A stretch of 64,000 bases of DNA from Pyropia yezoensis (taxonomy: Eukaryota; Rhodophyta; Bangiophyceae; Bangiales; Bangiaceae): contig CM020618.1 in NCBI GenBank assembly GCA_009829735.1, positions 13,746,568-13,810,567 of the forward strand, in the 5' to 3' direction. A program made the position numbers and the translations under genes. Shown here in pieces: positions 49,034-60,282 of the stretch. Position 1 is the stretch's first letter, and every line of letters starts with the position of its first letter. The notes beneath the pieces were generated by a model. It searched no databases. It saw only the letters and a program-made list of their open reading frames with translations, and was not told where the DNA came from.

Positions 49034-49391
49034 CTGCTAGAGTTACAGGCTGGGGAGGGAGAGAGGGGGGAATGATGGCGGGGGATAACAAGGGCGGCGT
49101 GCGTGTCGGGATATCCTTCCTACTGAGCAGCCTGCATCGACTCCATCGCTCCTATTACATTCCCCTGCACCATATTCAGCCACTGTCGCCGTCGCAGCTG
49201 CTCGCGGTGTTGCACGTTGACTGCAGTCGCATCGCGTCGTGACGAACACCCTCGCCGCTGCTGCTGCCGCCATCGCAGATTCAGTGACGCAACGATCAGG
49301 AGGGGGCGTGGTTGGGAAGCGAAAAGGGGAGGTGCGGGGGACGGCAGTGGCCAGTGGTGTACGATAAGGAGGGTGTGCGGACGGTTGCGCT

Positions 49392-49423
<32 letters not shown>

Positions 49424-51046
49424 AGCGAGAGACGCCGTTGGTGGGTAGGGCGGTGCCTGCCTGCTGGCATCTCCTGAAGCCCCGCGGGAGGCCGCAAGAG
49501 GGACCTTTCTCGCGATGGAGCCCCATTTGCCATTGTTGCACATCACGTGCCAGGGTGGTTCCAGAGGGAGGGGGAATATCGTCCGCATCCTGGAAGGTAG
49601 ACCGGCAGTGCTGGCCTGGGGCACAGAGGAACGTTGGCGGCGGCCGCTTGGAGCACCTTTGACCACCACTTGGTCCTCGTCCCCCTACTCTGGCGGACGC
49701 CCCGCCCAGGTGGCGCCTTCCTAAATTTAGGCGCGCTTCCGAAACGAGATACGTCGAAGTTATCCTGGTGGGGAAAGGATGGTTGAGCCCCCGGGAAACA
49801 CTATATCATTCTATGCATGTATTAGGCACAAGTCTTTCCCTAAGCATGCCGTTTAAGTCAGCTCCCGCCCCAGTCTATAGGAGTTAGAATCGTCCCATTC
49901 GTGGATATACTGGACAGGAAAGGTAGTCTCATCTAAGTGAAGTTCATGACGAAGAGAGGTGCCTATGGTGCGTTGCACAAAAAAGATACATGGAGGTTCT
50001 TCTCGGCTCGGGCCCGGGTAGGAGACCGGCCATGACGGGGTTGGCGGCGGCCATGCTGACAGAAGGATCACAGTGCCCCACGAGAACTCATGAGGTCCGT
50101 GTGTCTCCCGGCCGGTGTACCTCTCTCAGGGGCACCCCGCGTGGACCGGGTGCCGTCGACCCTGAAATGGGGCCATCCTTTTCGCACTTCTTTGCCCGGC
50201 TCGGGGGTCGGTCCGGGCCCATGTGCAAACTGAGGCTTGGAAGAGGGGTGCTCGATTTACGGGAGGAGCCCGGGGAAGGTTGGAGGCCATTGTTTTGAGG
50301 ACTTTTTTCTGTGTGGGGGTCCCTATTTTTGAGAACGCTGTCCTTGAGGGAAATGGTCCATGTCATGGGCTCGTTTGATTGGTCCACGAAGAAGCCTGGT
50401 CTTCATGTACCCCTTGCCTGTTCAGGTTCAGGCATCTCTGGCACGCCCCCCCCCGACTCATGGTGAAGGAGCCTCTCCCCCCCCTTCCCCCCCTGGACCC
50501 CTCTTCTGGACTGGACGCCTTGGGGAGACAAAAACTGACCCGCCCCACGCCTGCCGCGTCGGTCCCCGATGCCGGGACTTCGGCGGGGCACCTCCCGTGC
50601 ATAGAGGGCGGCCGAGAGGGGACCAGGGCCCAGAGGGATACTTGACCGCACGCGCCAACGTGCGCGACCAGCGGGGGCGATGGGGACCGCTCCCCGCGCA
50701 TCTGTGGCATGGGGGTGTTGATGCCTCGTATTAGATGAGAGGCGGGCAGCACGAAGGTCCTTGCTGATGTTTTGTCCGTAAAGAAAACTGTGTCTCTCCC
50801 GAGACCCCCCGAAAACAGCTCCAGCAACGCCCTGCTCCTGCTTTACCTCACATCCTCTCTTCCCACCCGCACCAAGCCAAGTGCTCAGCCAAGCCAAATA
50901 GCTCCCGCTTGCCCGGGAGAACCTCCGCGTCGGCCGCACAGCCACCCTGAGCTCGGCCGGGCAAGCCTGCCCCTCCTACGACAAAAAGTCAGCGCCGGCG
51001 GCGCCAGTAACACCGCTACCGTCGACGCCGTCGCCCACCCCGTTCC
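49034..51046. other. 2-kb region without a supported gene
   Basis: A (GGC)n repeat lies at 49391..49424. A plus frame at 49515..49724 (MEPHLPLLHITCQGG) and minus frames around 50100..50830 are open but match nothing and contain no ordered domain. 49730..49990 is A/T-richer than the average. The last 250 bases become C-rich and precede the next frame. Confidence 0.4.
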
Positions 51047-52039
51047 ATGTACAATGGTTACTTTACCCCAGCTGCCGTACCCCCAGGCCGCCTAGAGCTC
51101 TCCCCATACCCCCGCTCCCTCCCTCCCTCTATCAACCCAACCGCCATTGAACAGCGCGTGTCGCTATCGCGGGCACCCTCCCTCGATCAAAAACCATCTC
51201 CGCCGCCGCCACCAGGCGCACTCCCCTACCCCACAACAAAAAAGGCCGTCAACCACTGCCCCTCTCTGCCCCGAAAAATCGTAGCCATCACCGCCGCTGC
51301 AGCTGCGGTCACCATGGCCGCCTCGTCGACCACGGCGGCCGCCACCATGGGCACCCAGGCCCGCGGGGCCGCCGCCGCCCCGGGCACCGGCACACGCAGG
51401 GTGTCCACGACCTCCGCCTCGGCCGCCAGGCAGGCCGCCGCAGCAGCCGACGCCATCAGCATCAGCGTCGTCGCCGTCCCCGCCGCCGCCGTCATCGCCG
51501 CCGCCCTCCCCCCCCCCCCCCAACACGCCGTCGCCGCTGCTGCCGTCGATGCCGCCGCCGCCGCTGACGTCGCCGAGCCCTCCCCCGCCCCCCCCCCCGA
51601 CACGCAGTCGTCGCTGCCGCCGTCCATTCCGCCGAAGCCTCTGACGTCGCCGCCGCCATCCCCGCCCTCCCCCCCCCCAAAACTCTTCGTCGGCGACGCC
51701 ACTGCCGCCGCCGCCATCGCCGTTGCCACCACCGCCACCGCCGTCCCCCCCCTCCCCCCCCCGAACTCGCCGTCGTCGCCGCTGCCGCCGACGTTGCCAC
51801 CGCCGCCGACGCCACCGCCGACGCCACCGCCGCCGCCGCCGCCGCCACCGCCGCCGCCGCCGCAGTCGTCGCTGCCGCCGTCGCTGCTGCTGCCACCGCC
51901 GTCGTCGCCATCGTCGTCGTCGTCGTCACCGTCGTCGTCTCTGAGCCCGCCGTCGTCGATGCTGCCCGCGGCACCGGTCCGACCCCCCGTGTCGTGGCCT
52001 ACCCCGCCGCGTGTAGCCCCCTCCCGCCGTCTCACTTAA
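51047..52039 (+). CDS. Hypothetical Ala/Pro-rich protein (330 aa)
   Basis: A frame from ATG 51047 to TAA. The first 80 residues are varied (MYNGYFTPAAVPPGRLELSP, then QRVSLSRAPSLDQKPS), after which the protein becomes Ala-rich, then Pro/Ser-rich with a run of 13 Pro. The DNA of the second half is made of CCG, GTC and GCC triplets and is open in several frames, so part of the frame may be chance. A Pro-rich cell-wall or scaffold protein is possible. No signal peptide or domain was recognised. Confidence 0.25.
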   Translation: MYNGYFTPAAVPPGRLELSPYPRSLPPSINPTAIEQRVSLSRAPSLDQKPSPPPPPGALPYPTTKKAVNHCPSLPRKIVAITAAAAAVTMAASSTTAAATMGTQARGAAAAPGTGTRRVSTTSASAARQAAAAADAISISVVAVPAAAVIAAALPPPPQHAVAAAAVDAAAAADVAEPSPAPPPDTQSSLPPSIPPKPLTSPPPSPPSPPPKLFVGDATAAAAIAVATTATAVPPLPPPNSPSSPLPPTLPPPPTPPPTPPPPPPPPPPPPPQSSLPPSLLLPPPSSPSSSSSSPSSSLSPPSSMLPAAPVRPPVSWPTPPRVAPSRRLT

Positions 52040-52431
52040 TGAGCACGCTGGCAGGGTTTCCCGAAAGGGACCCACCACCGCTCATGTGGGGCCCATTACA
52101 CCGGGCCATACCGTCAAGGCACCTGATTGGCTCCGGCCTGTGGCCCGAAGGTTCTCGGAGGAATGAGAAAAGAACGCTCCGTGTATCTTTTTTCTGCAAC
52201 GTACCATACAAGTCATGCTGTCCATTGAACTATTTACTGTCAACCAGACGCGATCTGGATGCTCCTGCCGCTTCGCCTGCAGCATCTCGCCGGATCTGAA
52301 CCTGACGAAAGCCCGAGCCCGGAACGCCCGGGTGTCTGCTCGACATATGCGCGTCCCGCCGCGTTCGGACAGCCCGGCGTCGAGTCGGGGCGTTTCTCGG
52401 GAGCGCATCCGAGACGTTCTGTGCAACCGAA
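52040..52431. other. Flank left of the dispersed repeat
   Basis: About 390 bases with no recognised gene or repeat partner elsewhere in the window. It contains a CCTGATTGGCTCC element (inverse CCAAT) near 52120. The homology shared with the 58-kb copy starts only at about 52432. Confidence 0.4.
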
Positions 52432-52845
52432 CCGTCAGTGCTGGATAGTGGCGTCACTGCCGCGTTCTTTCATCACAGATGCTCCCGAGGACAGCATACG
52501 TCATGTTCTCTCCTCTGGTGTACTCTCACCGGCGTTCCGTTATCGATTCGTTGTCTCATTGAGAGGGTTTCCTGGGCGTTTCCTGGCCTGCAATGTGTAT
52601 TTCCTGGGCCAAATAACCAGAGCATAAAAACCGGGTTATTGTCCACAGGAAGCGGTCCGCGGCCGACGCCGCCGACGCGGTGCCGACCGCGATCGCCAGC
52701 TCAGGCTGAAAAGTTGCGCACAAGCTGGCACCGCGTGGCGGCGCCGCGCCGCGGTGGCGGCGTGGCGGCGTGGCGGCGTGGCGGCGTGGCGGCAGCGGTG
52801 GCTGTGGAGGCGGCAACGGAGTCGGCTGGCCTCCGCCCCCACCCA
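52432..52845 (+). repeat. Dispersed repeat, copy 1
   Basis: Homology with copy 2 (58005..58478) begins at CCGTCAGTGCTGGA and ends at GGAGTCGGCTGGCCT. The middle part, from GTTGTCTCATTGAGAGGGTT to AAAAGTTGCGCACAAGCTGG, is almost identical over some 180 bases, including CCAAATAACCAGAGCATAAA. The left 100 bases have diverged by roughly 15 substitutions. A (GGCGTGGC) block follows and is shorter here than in copy 2. Both copies have the same orientation. Confidence 0.9.
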
Positions 52846-53673
52846 TCAGCAGCAGCACCACCCCCACCACCACCACCAACCCCACCACCGACCACTGCCG
52901 ACGGCGCGCCGCCGCCGCCGCCGCCGCCGCCACGGCGTCGGCCGCCCCCCCCACACGTTGCGGACGGCGGTGGCAGCGGTAGCGTTGGCGGGGCGTGTCG
53001 CCACGGCACCGCGGCCCGCGCCGGCCTCCCCCGGCTGCGTGGCCGCGGCGGGCGGCCGCCCCCCCTCCACCAGTGGTGGTGGCGGCGGCGGCGGCGGCGG
53101 GCGTGGGGAAGGCCCGGGAGAAGGCGGGGGCGGGGGGCGCCCGTCGACGCGGCCCAGTGGATTGGGCCACCCGCACGGAATCTCTCCACGCCTCGCTCCG
53201 CGCAGTGTTCCTCAGGAACGAATTCCGGCAAGTGCCACACACCTGTGGGAAGTCTGGTCGCTACAGGTGAAGCGTCAAGAAGGCGTGACAGCCCGTATCC
53301 CAGAGGCAAACAATACTATATGGATGTGTACTTCTGAGAAAAGGCCTGTCCAAAGGCCGGCCGACTGCCCGCGGCGGTCTGTCGGGTCACTCATAAAGCA
53401 CACGGGATCCGCCACCCCTCTCTCGTGCGCACTCGTGGGAGTCCCCCTCCCAGCAGCACTGCACAGGGCAGTGCACGGTGGCGGGCCAATGTCAGCACGG
53501 CACTGCGGTATCTACCGTGCACTGGCACCAACCCAGGCAGGCTGGCGCCACCAGAATCACCTCCCGTTCGACCACGCCGGCAAGGATTAGGTATCCTGCC
53601 GCTCGTCCCGCCAGGAAATCGCCTTGGCCGTCACGCCAACAGATGTGACGGCCAGAGGCACGTGCGGGCGGTC
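52846..53673. other. G+C-rich spacer between dispersed repeat and Copia fragment
   Basis: The first 300 bases are CCA/CCG repeats with no gene. From about 53190 the DNA has mixed composition and could be the 3' part of the retroelement beyond the RNase H domain, but no LTR or polypurine tract was identified. Confidence 0.4.
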
Positions 53674-55346
53674 TCACACTCCCCCCGGCCCCGTGGTCGG
53701 ACGGGGCGTGGAGGCCAGCGGGGCACGGATGATCCACTGCTCCACTGGCGTGTCGTCGACGCCAGAGTCCAGGAAGCGTTCGAGGGCATCGTTAGACTTG
53801 GCCTTGGTAAGGCCGTCTGCCATGTTGTCCTTGCCTTGGACGAGCCCAACGTTAGACATGTCCTGTCGATCGTGTGCCCCCCGGGCGGCAGCGATATCGA
53901 TGAGGAGACGCTGCTCTGTCGGGTGGGAAGTGCGGGTGATCACGTCAGACATCTGCTTCGAGTCGATGAAGATGTTAAGGGGGATGCGGCAGTTGCGCAA
54001 CTGCTCCAGGTCGCCACTCAGAATGAAGGCCTCGTAGAGGCAGGCGGTGAATGCAAAGACTTCACCCGCCATGGCAGAGCGCACGATGCGCCGGCTCTTG
54101 CGGCTACCAAAACTCAGCACGTGGGAGTTGCCCATCGCGTCTCACAGCAAGATGAGGTAGCCAATTTGCGAGGAGTAGTCGGCATTGGTGGCGAAGGATG
54201 AGTCAGCGTACGCGCGGATGCGCAGTGTCTTGATGTCAAGGGGCTTGTCGGACAGGACGCGATCGCGGTTGACCTTGGCGCGCTCAACGAAGTTGTTGTA
54301 CGACTTGATCGCCGCACGACCTTATCCCGCCTCGCTAATGTGCACCAGCTGGTTGATACCGCAGGCCAGGTCCGGCCGCGTATGCGCCATCCAGGCCAAG
54401 CTGGCCCGGGAGGAGACAAACTCCCTAAACGACGCCGCGATGGCCAGCATGGAGAGGTTGTCCACGTACTCCAGCTGGCCGGCCGCAAAAGTGCTTGGTC
54501 GGCTTGGCCACTGCGCCTGCCGGACGCAGACAAATGCACCGTTGTCCCATTTGCGCTCCTTGGCTTGGAATCTGGCCAGGGTCTTCTTGGTCAGCTCCTG
54601 GAAGCGCTCTCGTCGCCGCCGTTGAACAGGTCGTCCACGAAGGCGCCGGTCATGCCCTGGAGCATTGCAGTGGTGGCCCGCTTGGCGAACATAGCGGGGT
54701 CGGAGATGAGGGGAACCATCCCCAAGTCGCCACGGAGGTGGGTCGACATTGTGTCATCCCAGTATTCCTCGCGTCACAAATGCCGTACAAGTGAAGGATG
54801 AGGAGAAGTACCTCATCGTCGGCCAGGCCGAACAGCCCCCGGTCGGCTGGGCGCGGGTCAAGGTAAATTTCCCGCGTGAACCCCCCCTGACTCTGAAGGT
54901 AGGCCTGCCTGGGTGACATCGTGGAAAAAAATGCGGAAGTCGTTGTTGATTGAGGTCGATAGGATGATACGGGTGGAGCGTTGTCGCAGCGTCGAGGAGC
55001 TGTGCACTACGAAGGCCTTGGCCTTGTCCGACTGGCCCTGCGCCACGTCACGTGACTTGGGCTGCTCCTCGGGGGTGTTGAACTCCTTGAGGGTGAAGAC
55101 GAAGCGGCCCTTGATGACGTTGGCACCCGGCGGCAGGTCACACCGCCTAGTCTTGCGGAAGGCGCCACGGTCCTGCAACCCCTCCGCTTCCTTGCGGGCG
55201 GCAGTCCTAAACCGGGCGGTCTTAAGGCGGGCGTCGCCCGGCGGCACGTCCACGGTGAGGTGGATGGACGCGTGCTCGTTGGTAAGCCTGGGCATCTCCG
55301 GCACCTGATTGCGGTGGCGCAAGGCCTCGGTGCCGGCCTGGTGCAC
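53674..55346 (-). mobile_element. Decayed Ty1/Copia-type pol fragment (reverse transcriptase and RNase H)
   Basis: Read on the minus strand, the pieces are in Copia order. First comes the start of the reverse transcriptase (about 55346..54858: EAEGLQDRGAFRKT, then GRFVFTLKEFNTPEE and SRDVAQG). Next is a middle part with ILHLYGICDA (about 54800) and the catalytic GAFVDDLFNGGDE (about 54620..54660). Then comes the connection, with RPDLACGINQLVHI (near 54370), and finally RNase H (54135..53674) with SRRIVRSAMAGEVFA and GKDNMADGLTK. Frame changes and stops, including a TAA near 54320 and a TGA just before the RNase H piece, show it is dead. Gag, protease and integrase are absent. The 5' side abuts the GATA-finger remnant. 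Copies of this family would be expected elsewhere in the genome. Confidence 0.85.
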
Positions 55347-55374
55347 TTTGCATAGCAGCTGCTAGCCGAGGCTC

Positions 55375-55911
55375 GCCGCGCCAGCCCCGGCGACCGTGCC
55401 GCCGCCCCCCCCCCCCCCACACCCCCTGGACGATGATGACGACGGGCCGCCTCCGCGCCGTCCCCCCCCCCCTCGTCCCCTCCATTCCCCCACCCCCCCC
55501 TCCCCCGATGACGACGCGGCGGCCGCCGCGGCAGAGGCGGCGGCGGCGAGAGTCTCGCGCCCGGCCCGCGGACGGTCGTGTAGCGGGAGCCCCCCCCGGG
55601 CGGCGGCACCCGCCTGAGCGCGAGCGTCCCCTTGTGCAGCCGCACCCCACACGCGTTGCACAGAGAGCGCGGCTCATCCGTGCCAGTGTACCACAGCGGC
55701 GTCGCCGTCGCCGCGCAGTGGACACATTTGAGGGCGGGGGGTCCCCGCCACCACCGCCCCCGCCGCCGCCACCGCCGCCACCTCTGCCTCTGCCGCCACC
55801 AAGGGAGACGGATGCCGCGGCCGACGCAGACGCCAACGAGCCGCCGCCGCCCCCCCCGCCCCTGCCACCGGTCGCCTTGGCCGCGTTGGCCGCCGTGGGG
55901 GGGCTCATCAT
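55375..55911 (-). pseudogene. GATA-type zinc-finger gene remnant adjoining the Copia fragment
   Basis: One minus frame has the finger at about 55650..55731: CVHC, 18 residues including ATPLWYTG and EPRSL, then CNACGVRLHKG. This is the C-x2-C-x18-C-x2-C plant/fungal GATA class, a nuclear DNA-binding domain for GATA sites. The usual TPLWR Arg is Tyr here. The likely N-terminus, MMSPPTAANAAKATGG from ATG 55911, with Gly-rich sequence after it, lies in another frame, so a one-base break in the G-rich tract near 55745 separates them; a very short intron is an alternative. After the finger comes basic sequence (GTLALRRVPPPGG) that runs into Copia-derived DNA near 55370 without a convincing end. It is probably a gene truncated by the retroelement, or one whose break is a base-count error. 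Confidence 0.6.
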
Positions 55912-58004
55912 GCCGCGCGGGTGACCGCGAGGGCGCGGCGCCCCGCCGTAATACCCCGCCGCCGTGCTCACGGCATTGGCTTTGGCGCCGTGGCGGCAGC
56001 GGCAGCGGCAGGAGCGACGGCAGCAGGAGGATCTCGGCAGAGCTGCGAGGGTGGCGGTGGGCAAGGAGCTGGCCACAATCATCTCGGGCACCTGCGGTGG
56101 GGGTGAGGGCGCGGCGTCGAACCGGGCGGCCAGCCAGGCGGCCAGCCGCGCTGTGTCCCGCCGGGCTGGCGGGCGAGCCTCTGCTGTCGCCGACGAGCCC
56201 GCGCAGGGCGGCGGCCACCTCCTGCTGGACTGTGTCGCCCGGGTTAGTGGTGCTGGTGCTGGCGGCGATGGTGGCAGCAAGCCCGGGACCGTCACGGCTC
56301 GCCGCCGCGTGCGCGTGCGTGCGGGCGGGCGTGCGGGCGTGCGGGCGAGGGACCGAGCAAGCGAGCAAGCGAGCGTGCGAGCGTGCGTGTGTCGCGGAGA
56401 GAGGGGGCGGGGGGGCTTGCTGACTGGCTGTTTGTTAGGTACCGCCTTCAACCGGGCGGCCATGCTTGACAACGTTACCCGTCGGGTAGAGCGTCTGCCC
56501 AGGGCCAGGGCGGTGAGCGCCACGCTGTCTCGGAAGGTGGTGTCCTTTTTCCACTCCACCGCGTCAGGGCTGTGCTTGGGGGCCTGCGCCTGCACTGTAG
56601 CAGTACTCCCAACCACCAACCCCGAGTCAGGGAAGGAAGAGGAGTATTGCCGATATCCCAACTTGGGACACCGGAAGCAAGCACCTCCACACAGCCGAAC
56701 ACGGAACTTGCGTGTGGTGAACGGGTCAGCTCACCAAGGCACGAACAAGATGTGTCGGAGCCAGACGGTGTTTACTTGCTTGGCCAGCCAAGGTGGGCCC
56801 TCCCCGCCTTGCTGTCCCTCCTTATCAACCCTCCTCACACGCTCACGCAACCCCTCAAAACACTCAGAAAATGAACCCTCAAACAAACCAATCATATCAC
56901 TCCACATGCAAAGCACTCAAAGCGTAGAAATCCGTCTGGCTCCCGTGCAAAAATCCCAAGAAACAAATACCAGCAGCATTACCCTGCTCTAGTATGTCGG
57001 AAGTCCTAGTCGAATTTCCGTCCAGAAGTCAGAAGTTTCACCATCGTGGGTCGGGTGAATTTCGACTTCCGGTCAGGTCCACTTGACCCGAATCTCCAAA
57101 GTATTGGCACCGAATTCCGGCCCAATCTCCCACATGCACGACCGGAAACTTTACCGAGCTTCTGCGGGAGGCGGCGGAGGAGGCGCGGGGGGGCGGGTCG
57201 GGGACGGGGGGGAGGCATGGGGCGGTTTTGGGTGCGAGTACTGGCGCGGGGTATGAAAGTCGTCGCGTCGGCCGGGCTCCTGCACGGGTATGCGCCGGTG
57301 AGACGGGGCAAGGCACGCGAGTGGGGGGGCAAAAGGATCGCTGTCGAGGACGGCACGGCTCGGTGGCCCTCCTCAACCCCGTATCTTTCGTACACACACG
57401 CAAACAAAACCCGCGATTGAGAGGACGGCACAGCTCGGTGGCCCGCCTCAACCCCGTATCTGTCGTACACACACTCAAGCAAAACCCGCGATTGACAGAC
57501 GCTTCAACGAGAAATCCGTCATTCTTCGCACTCGTCGGCGGCAAATGCAGCACGCCTGTGCATCAGAGCACTAGCAGGTGTGCGAAGAAGCGGCGGCGGT
57601 ACCCATTGACGACCATCCAGTGCTGCTCGCGGCGGCCGTCTCCGTCGCCGTCGCGTGCTGCGTCGTTGGGGTGTCCACGCCCCACGTGCCGACGGCAGAG
57701 AGCCACCTCCGAAAGTACACGTGCGCCTGCCGTGGCAGGCAGAGGCACACGACGACGACCACTACCACTCCCAGGGGCGATACCATACGGCCCCCACACG
57801 ACGCTGCTGCTTGTGGCAGCGGCGTCCATGTCAAGCACCACGCGCACGGAGCGCGGATGCCAACAGTAGCTCGGCTGGTGGAACTGGTCGTGGTAGGTTG
57901 GGTCGGCGGGCTGCCTGACGGTAGCATCCGCGTGAATGGTGATCGGCAACGTCCGCAGCGTAACGTGATGGAGCACCAGCGACGAGCGCACCAGGTGATG
58001 AGCC
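55912..58004. other. Region between the GATA remnant and dispersed repeat copy 2
   Basis: 55912..56450 continues the G+C-rich style and may hold the promoter of the GATA gene; a GAGC/GTGC repeat lies at about 56330..56395. 56560..57010 is closer to balanced composition, with short frames only. 57560..57990 is open on both strands but matches nothing. No gene is supported. Confidence 0.4.
57346..57495. repeat. Two tandem copies of a 75-bp unit
   Basis: The unit GAGGACGGCACRGCTCGGTG...AAACCCGCGATT occurs at 57346 and 57421 with about seven differences. Because 75 is a multiple of three, a plus frame (57228..57869) passes through both copies and gives a duplicated 25-residue segment; a minus frame does the same. 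No protein family supports either. Confidence 0.85.
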
Positions 58005-58478
58005 GTCAGTGCTGGATTGTGGAGTCACTGCCGCGTTCTTACATCAGAGATGCTCCCGAGGAGAGCATACGTCATGATCTCTGCGCTGGTGCACTCTCTA
58101 CGGCGATCCGTTATCGCTTCGTTGTCTCATTGAGAGGGTTTCCTGGGCGTTTCCTGGCCTGCAATGTGTATTTCCTGGGCCAAATAACCAGAGCATAAAA
58201 ACCGGGTTATTGTCCACAGGAAGCGGTCCGCGGCCGACGCCGCCGACGCGGTGCCGACCGCGATCGCCAGCTCAGGCTGAAAAGTTGCGCACAAGCTGGC
58301 ACCGCGTGGCGGCGCCGCGCCGCGGTGGCGGCGTGGCGGCGTGGCGGCGTGGCGGCGTGGCGGCGTGGCGGCGTGGCGGCGTGGCGGCGTGGCGGCGTGG
58401 CGGCGTGGCGGCGTGGCGGCGTGGCGGCAGCGGTGGCTGTGGAGGCGGCAACGGAGTCGGCTGGCCTCTGGCCCCCAC
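58005..58478 (+). repeat. Dispersed repeat, copy 2 (expanded GGCGTGGC array)
   Basis: Same unit and orientation as at 52432..52845, with the GCGTGGCG octamer array expanded to about a dozen units (58328..58430). The last 230 bases are duplicated again immediately downstream. Confidence 0.9.
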
Positions 58479-58505
58479 CGCCACCACCGCCACCACCAAC
58501 CCCAC

Positions 58506-58745
58506 GGTCCGCGGCCGACGCCGCCGACGCGGTGCCGACCGCGATCGCCATCTCAGGCTGAAAAGTTGCGCACAAGCTGGCACCGCGTGGCGGCGCCGCG
58601 CCGTGGTGGCGGGGTGGCGGGGTGGCGGGGTGGCGGCGTGGCGGCGTGGCGGCGTGGCGGCGTGGCGGCAGTGGTGGCTGTGGAGGCGGCAACGGAGTCG
58701 GCTGGCCTCTAGCCCCCACCGCCACCACCGCCACCACCAACCCCA
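58506..58745 (+). repeat. Partial third copy of the dispersed repeat
   Basis: From GGTCCGCGGCCGACGCCGCC to GGCTGGCCTCTAGCCCCCAC this repeats the right half of copy 2, including the GTTGCGCACAAGCTGG segment and a shorter GGCGTGGC array. It arose by tandem duplication inside copy 2. Confidence 0.9.
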
Positions 58746-60282
58746 CTCTCGACGCACACCAACAATGCGCGGCTCACAATCCCCCCCCCCCCCCCCCCCC
58801 ACCCCCCCCCCACCCCCCCCCCCCCACTCACCCACCCCCTACCCCCACCCCCCCCTCCGCCCCGCACCCACGCGGATCCACAGAGGTGAAGTGATCTGGT
58901 AGCAAAAACTCCTAGATATACTTACCTCTTAATTCTCCAAGTACGTACAGAACTCATACTGCACTCAGGCGGACCGACCACATCGACGGGGTCGCGTTAT
59001 GTACATAACAAGATGCCAAGAGATCTCACCGGGCCGCGACTATTTTCATGTGCGTTCGCGAGGATCGCGAACGGTACACACTGAAACAGTTGGACGGAAA
59101 TGTGGTTTACCTGTCAACTAAGAAGTGGTCCTCGCCATCAGTTGAAAAAGTAACCTGAACACTATCATATGATATGGTGGCGTGATTCATCAAAAATCGG
59201 ATCACGTAATCGATCGCACGATTTCGTACGTGGGAATGGCACTCGTGAACAAAGTTTGTGTTTTTGTCTATCACGATCTCATTGGTTACCGACATGCCCC
59301 GACAGCGGTCCAGGTCACTCGCACCCGTCTTGTTATGTACATAACGGAGCGCTGCGCGGCACTCGCAGGAAATATATTTCAAAGTACACGCACAACTGAT
59401 TAAGTAGACGGTGTTGGTCACTTGAATGTTGACAATTCCTCTCAAATACTGTGCAAAGGGTTTGTCAAGGTGGTGTATCGCGGCTTCACTAGACGGTTTC
59501 CTTTGCCCTTGCCATGGCGTGGTGGCTGCGCCGCACGCCAGTCGGGCGTGCCGGTGCCGTTGTCGACCGGCGTTGGGCGTACGTACCGGTGCTGTTGTCG
59601 ACCGCCGAAGTCGTGACGGCCGCCCGCCTAGACATGCCCAGTCCTTCCACCTCCTCCACCCCTTTTTGCCACCACCCCCACCATCGCCACCGCCTCGGTA
59701 GTGACGGGCGCGAGCACGTGCCCGCGCCAAGTGAGTGGTTGCCGATCCCCATCCGCGTGCTGTCCCATGTGGAGACGGTCGGCCCAGCTCATTCGGACAC
59801 GTTTGCGCTGTCCATTTCCCCTGTCCCTGGTAAACAGGCCGCTTCAGTGCCCGGTTACCCTTTTGCGCCGGTACGGCTGTTGGGGCGGTGACAGTGGCGA
59901 CGGGACAGCAGGTGCTCCACCCACTCGCATCGGGGGGGCCATATAGTGCGGCACTGTGGCTGATGTTCTGGCCGGCCGTTGGCATGCAAGTATGCTTGTT
60001 TTTCCACAACCACAATGACCCCGTTTTCTCAATCTACACACGACAACCCGTCATGGCAGGGGACCACAGAGAACATCTGGACACGCAAACACAAGGCCAC
60101 CCGACCCACAGGACAAGCAAACGTTGACGCACAGGCGGTGCCAGCCCACCTACTCACGAACCCCCCCCTGCTGTCAGGGCACGCACTCGGCTACCACATG
60201 CCCGCCTCGTGTACACGAGGCGAGCCAGCCACTGCTGCCACCACCTCCGCCACCACTCGACTACATGCTGGCGGGGAAGCCC
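58746..60282. other. Intergenic region with poly-C tract and A/T-rich segment
   Basis: 58780..58860 is almost pure C. 58900..59440 is A/T-rich and unlike the rest of the window; it carries a pair of identical 14-bp palindromes. 59510..59900 has plus-strand frames with no domain. Nothing is supported as a gene. Confidence 0.4.
58996..59349. repeat. Inverted pair of CGTTATGTACATAACAAGAYG
   Basis: CGTTATGTACATAACAAGATG at about 58996 recurs as its reverse complement (CGTCTTGTTATGTACATAACGG) at about 59329, one mismatch in 21. Each arm contains the perfect palindrome GTTATGTACATAAC. The 310-bp interior is A/T-rich and holds further short palindromes (TTCGCGAGGATCGCGAA). It could be a small terminal-inverted-repeat element or two copies of a binding site. 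Confidence 0.7.

Noticed and set aside
52432..52627. Conserved small protein encoded in both copies of the dispersed repeat
   Set aside because: Both copies share an open frame ending NVYFLGQITRA, but most differences between copies change the amino acid, so there is no sign of selection on a protein.
52432..58478. Direct repeats as the LTRs of one complete Copia element
   Set aside because: The ends lack the TG...CA termini, no primer-binding site or polypurine tract was found, a third partial copy exists and the interior contains a GATA-finger gene. Kept only as a possibility in the findings.
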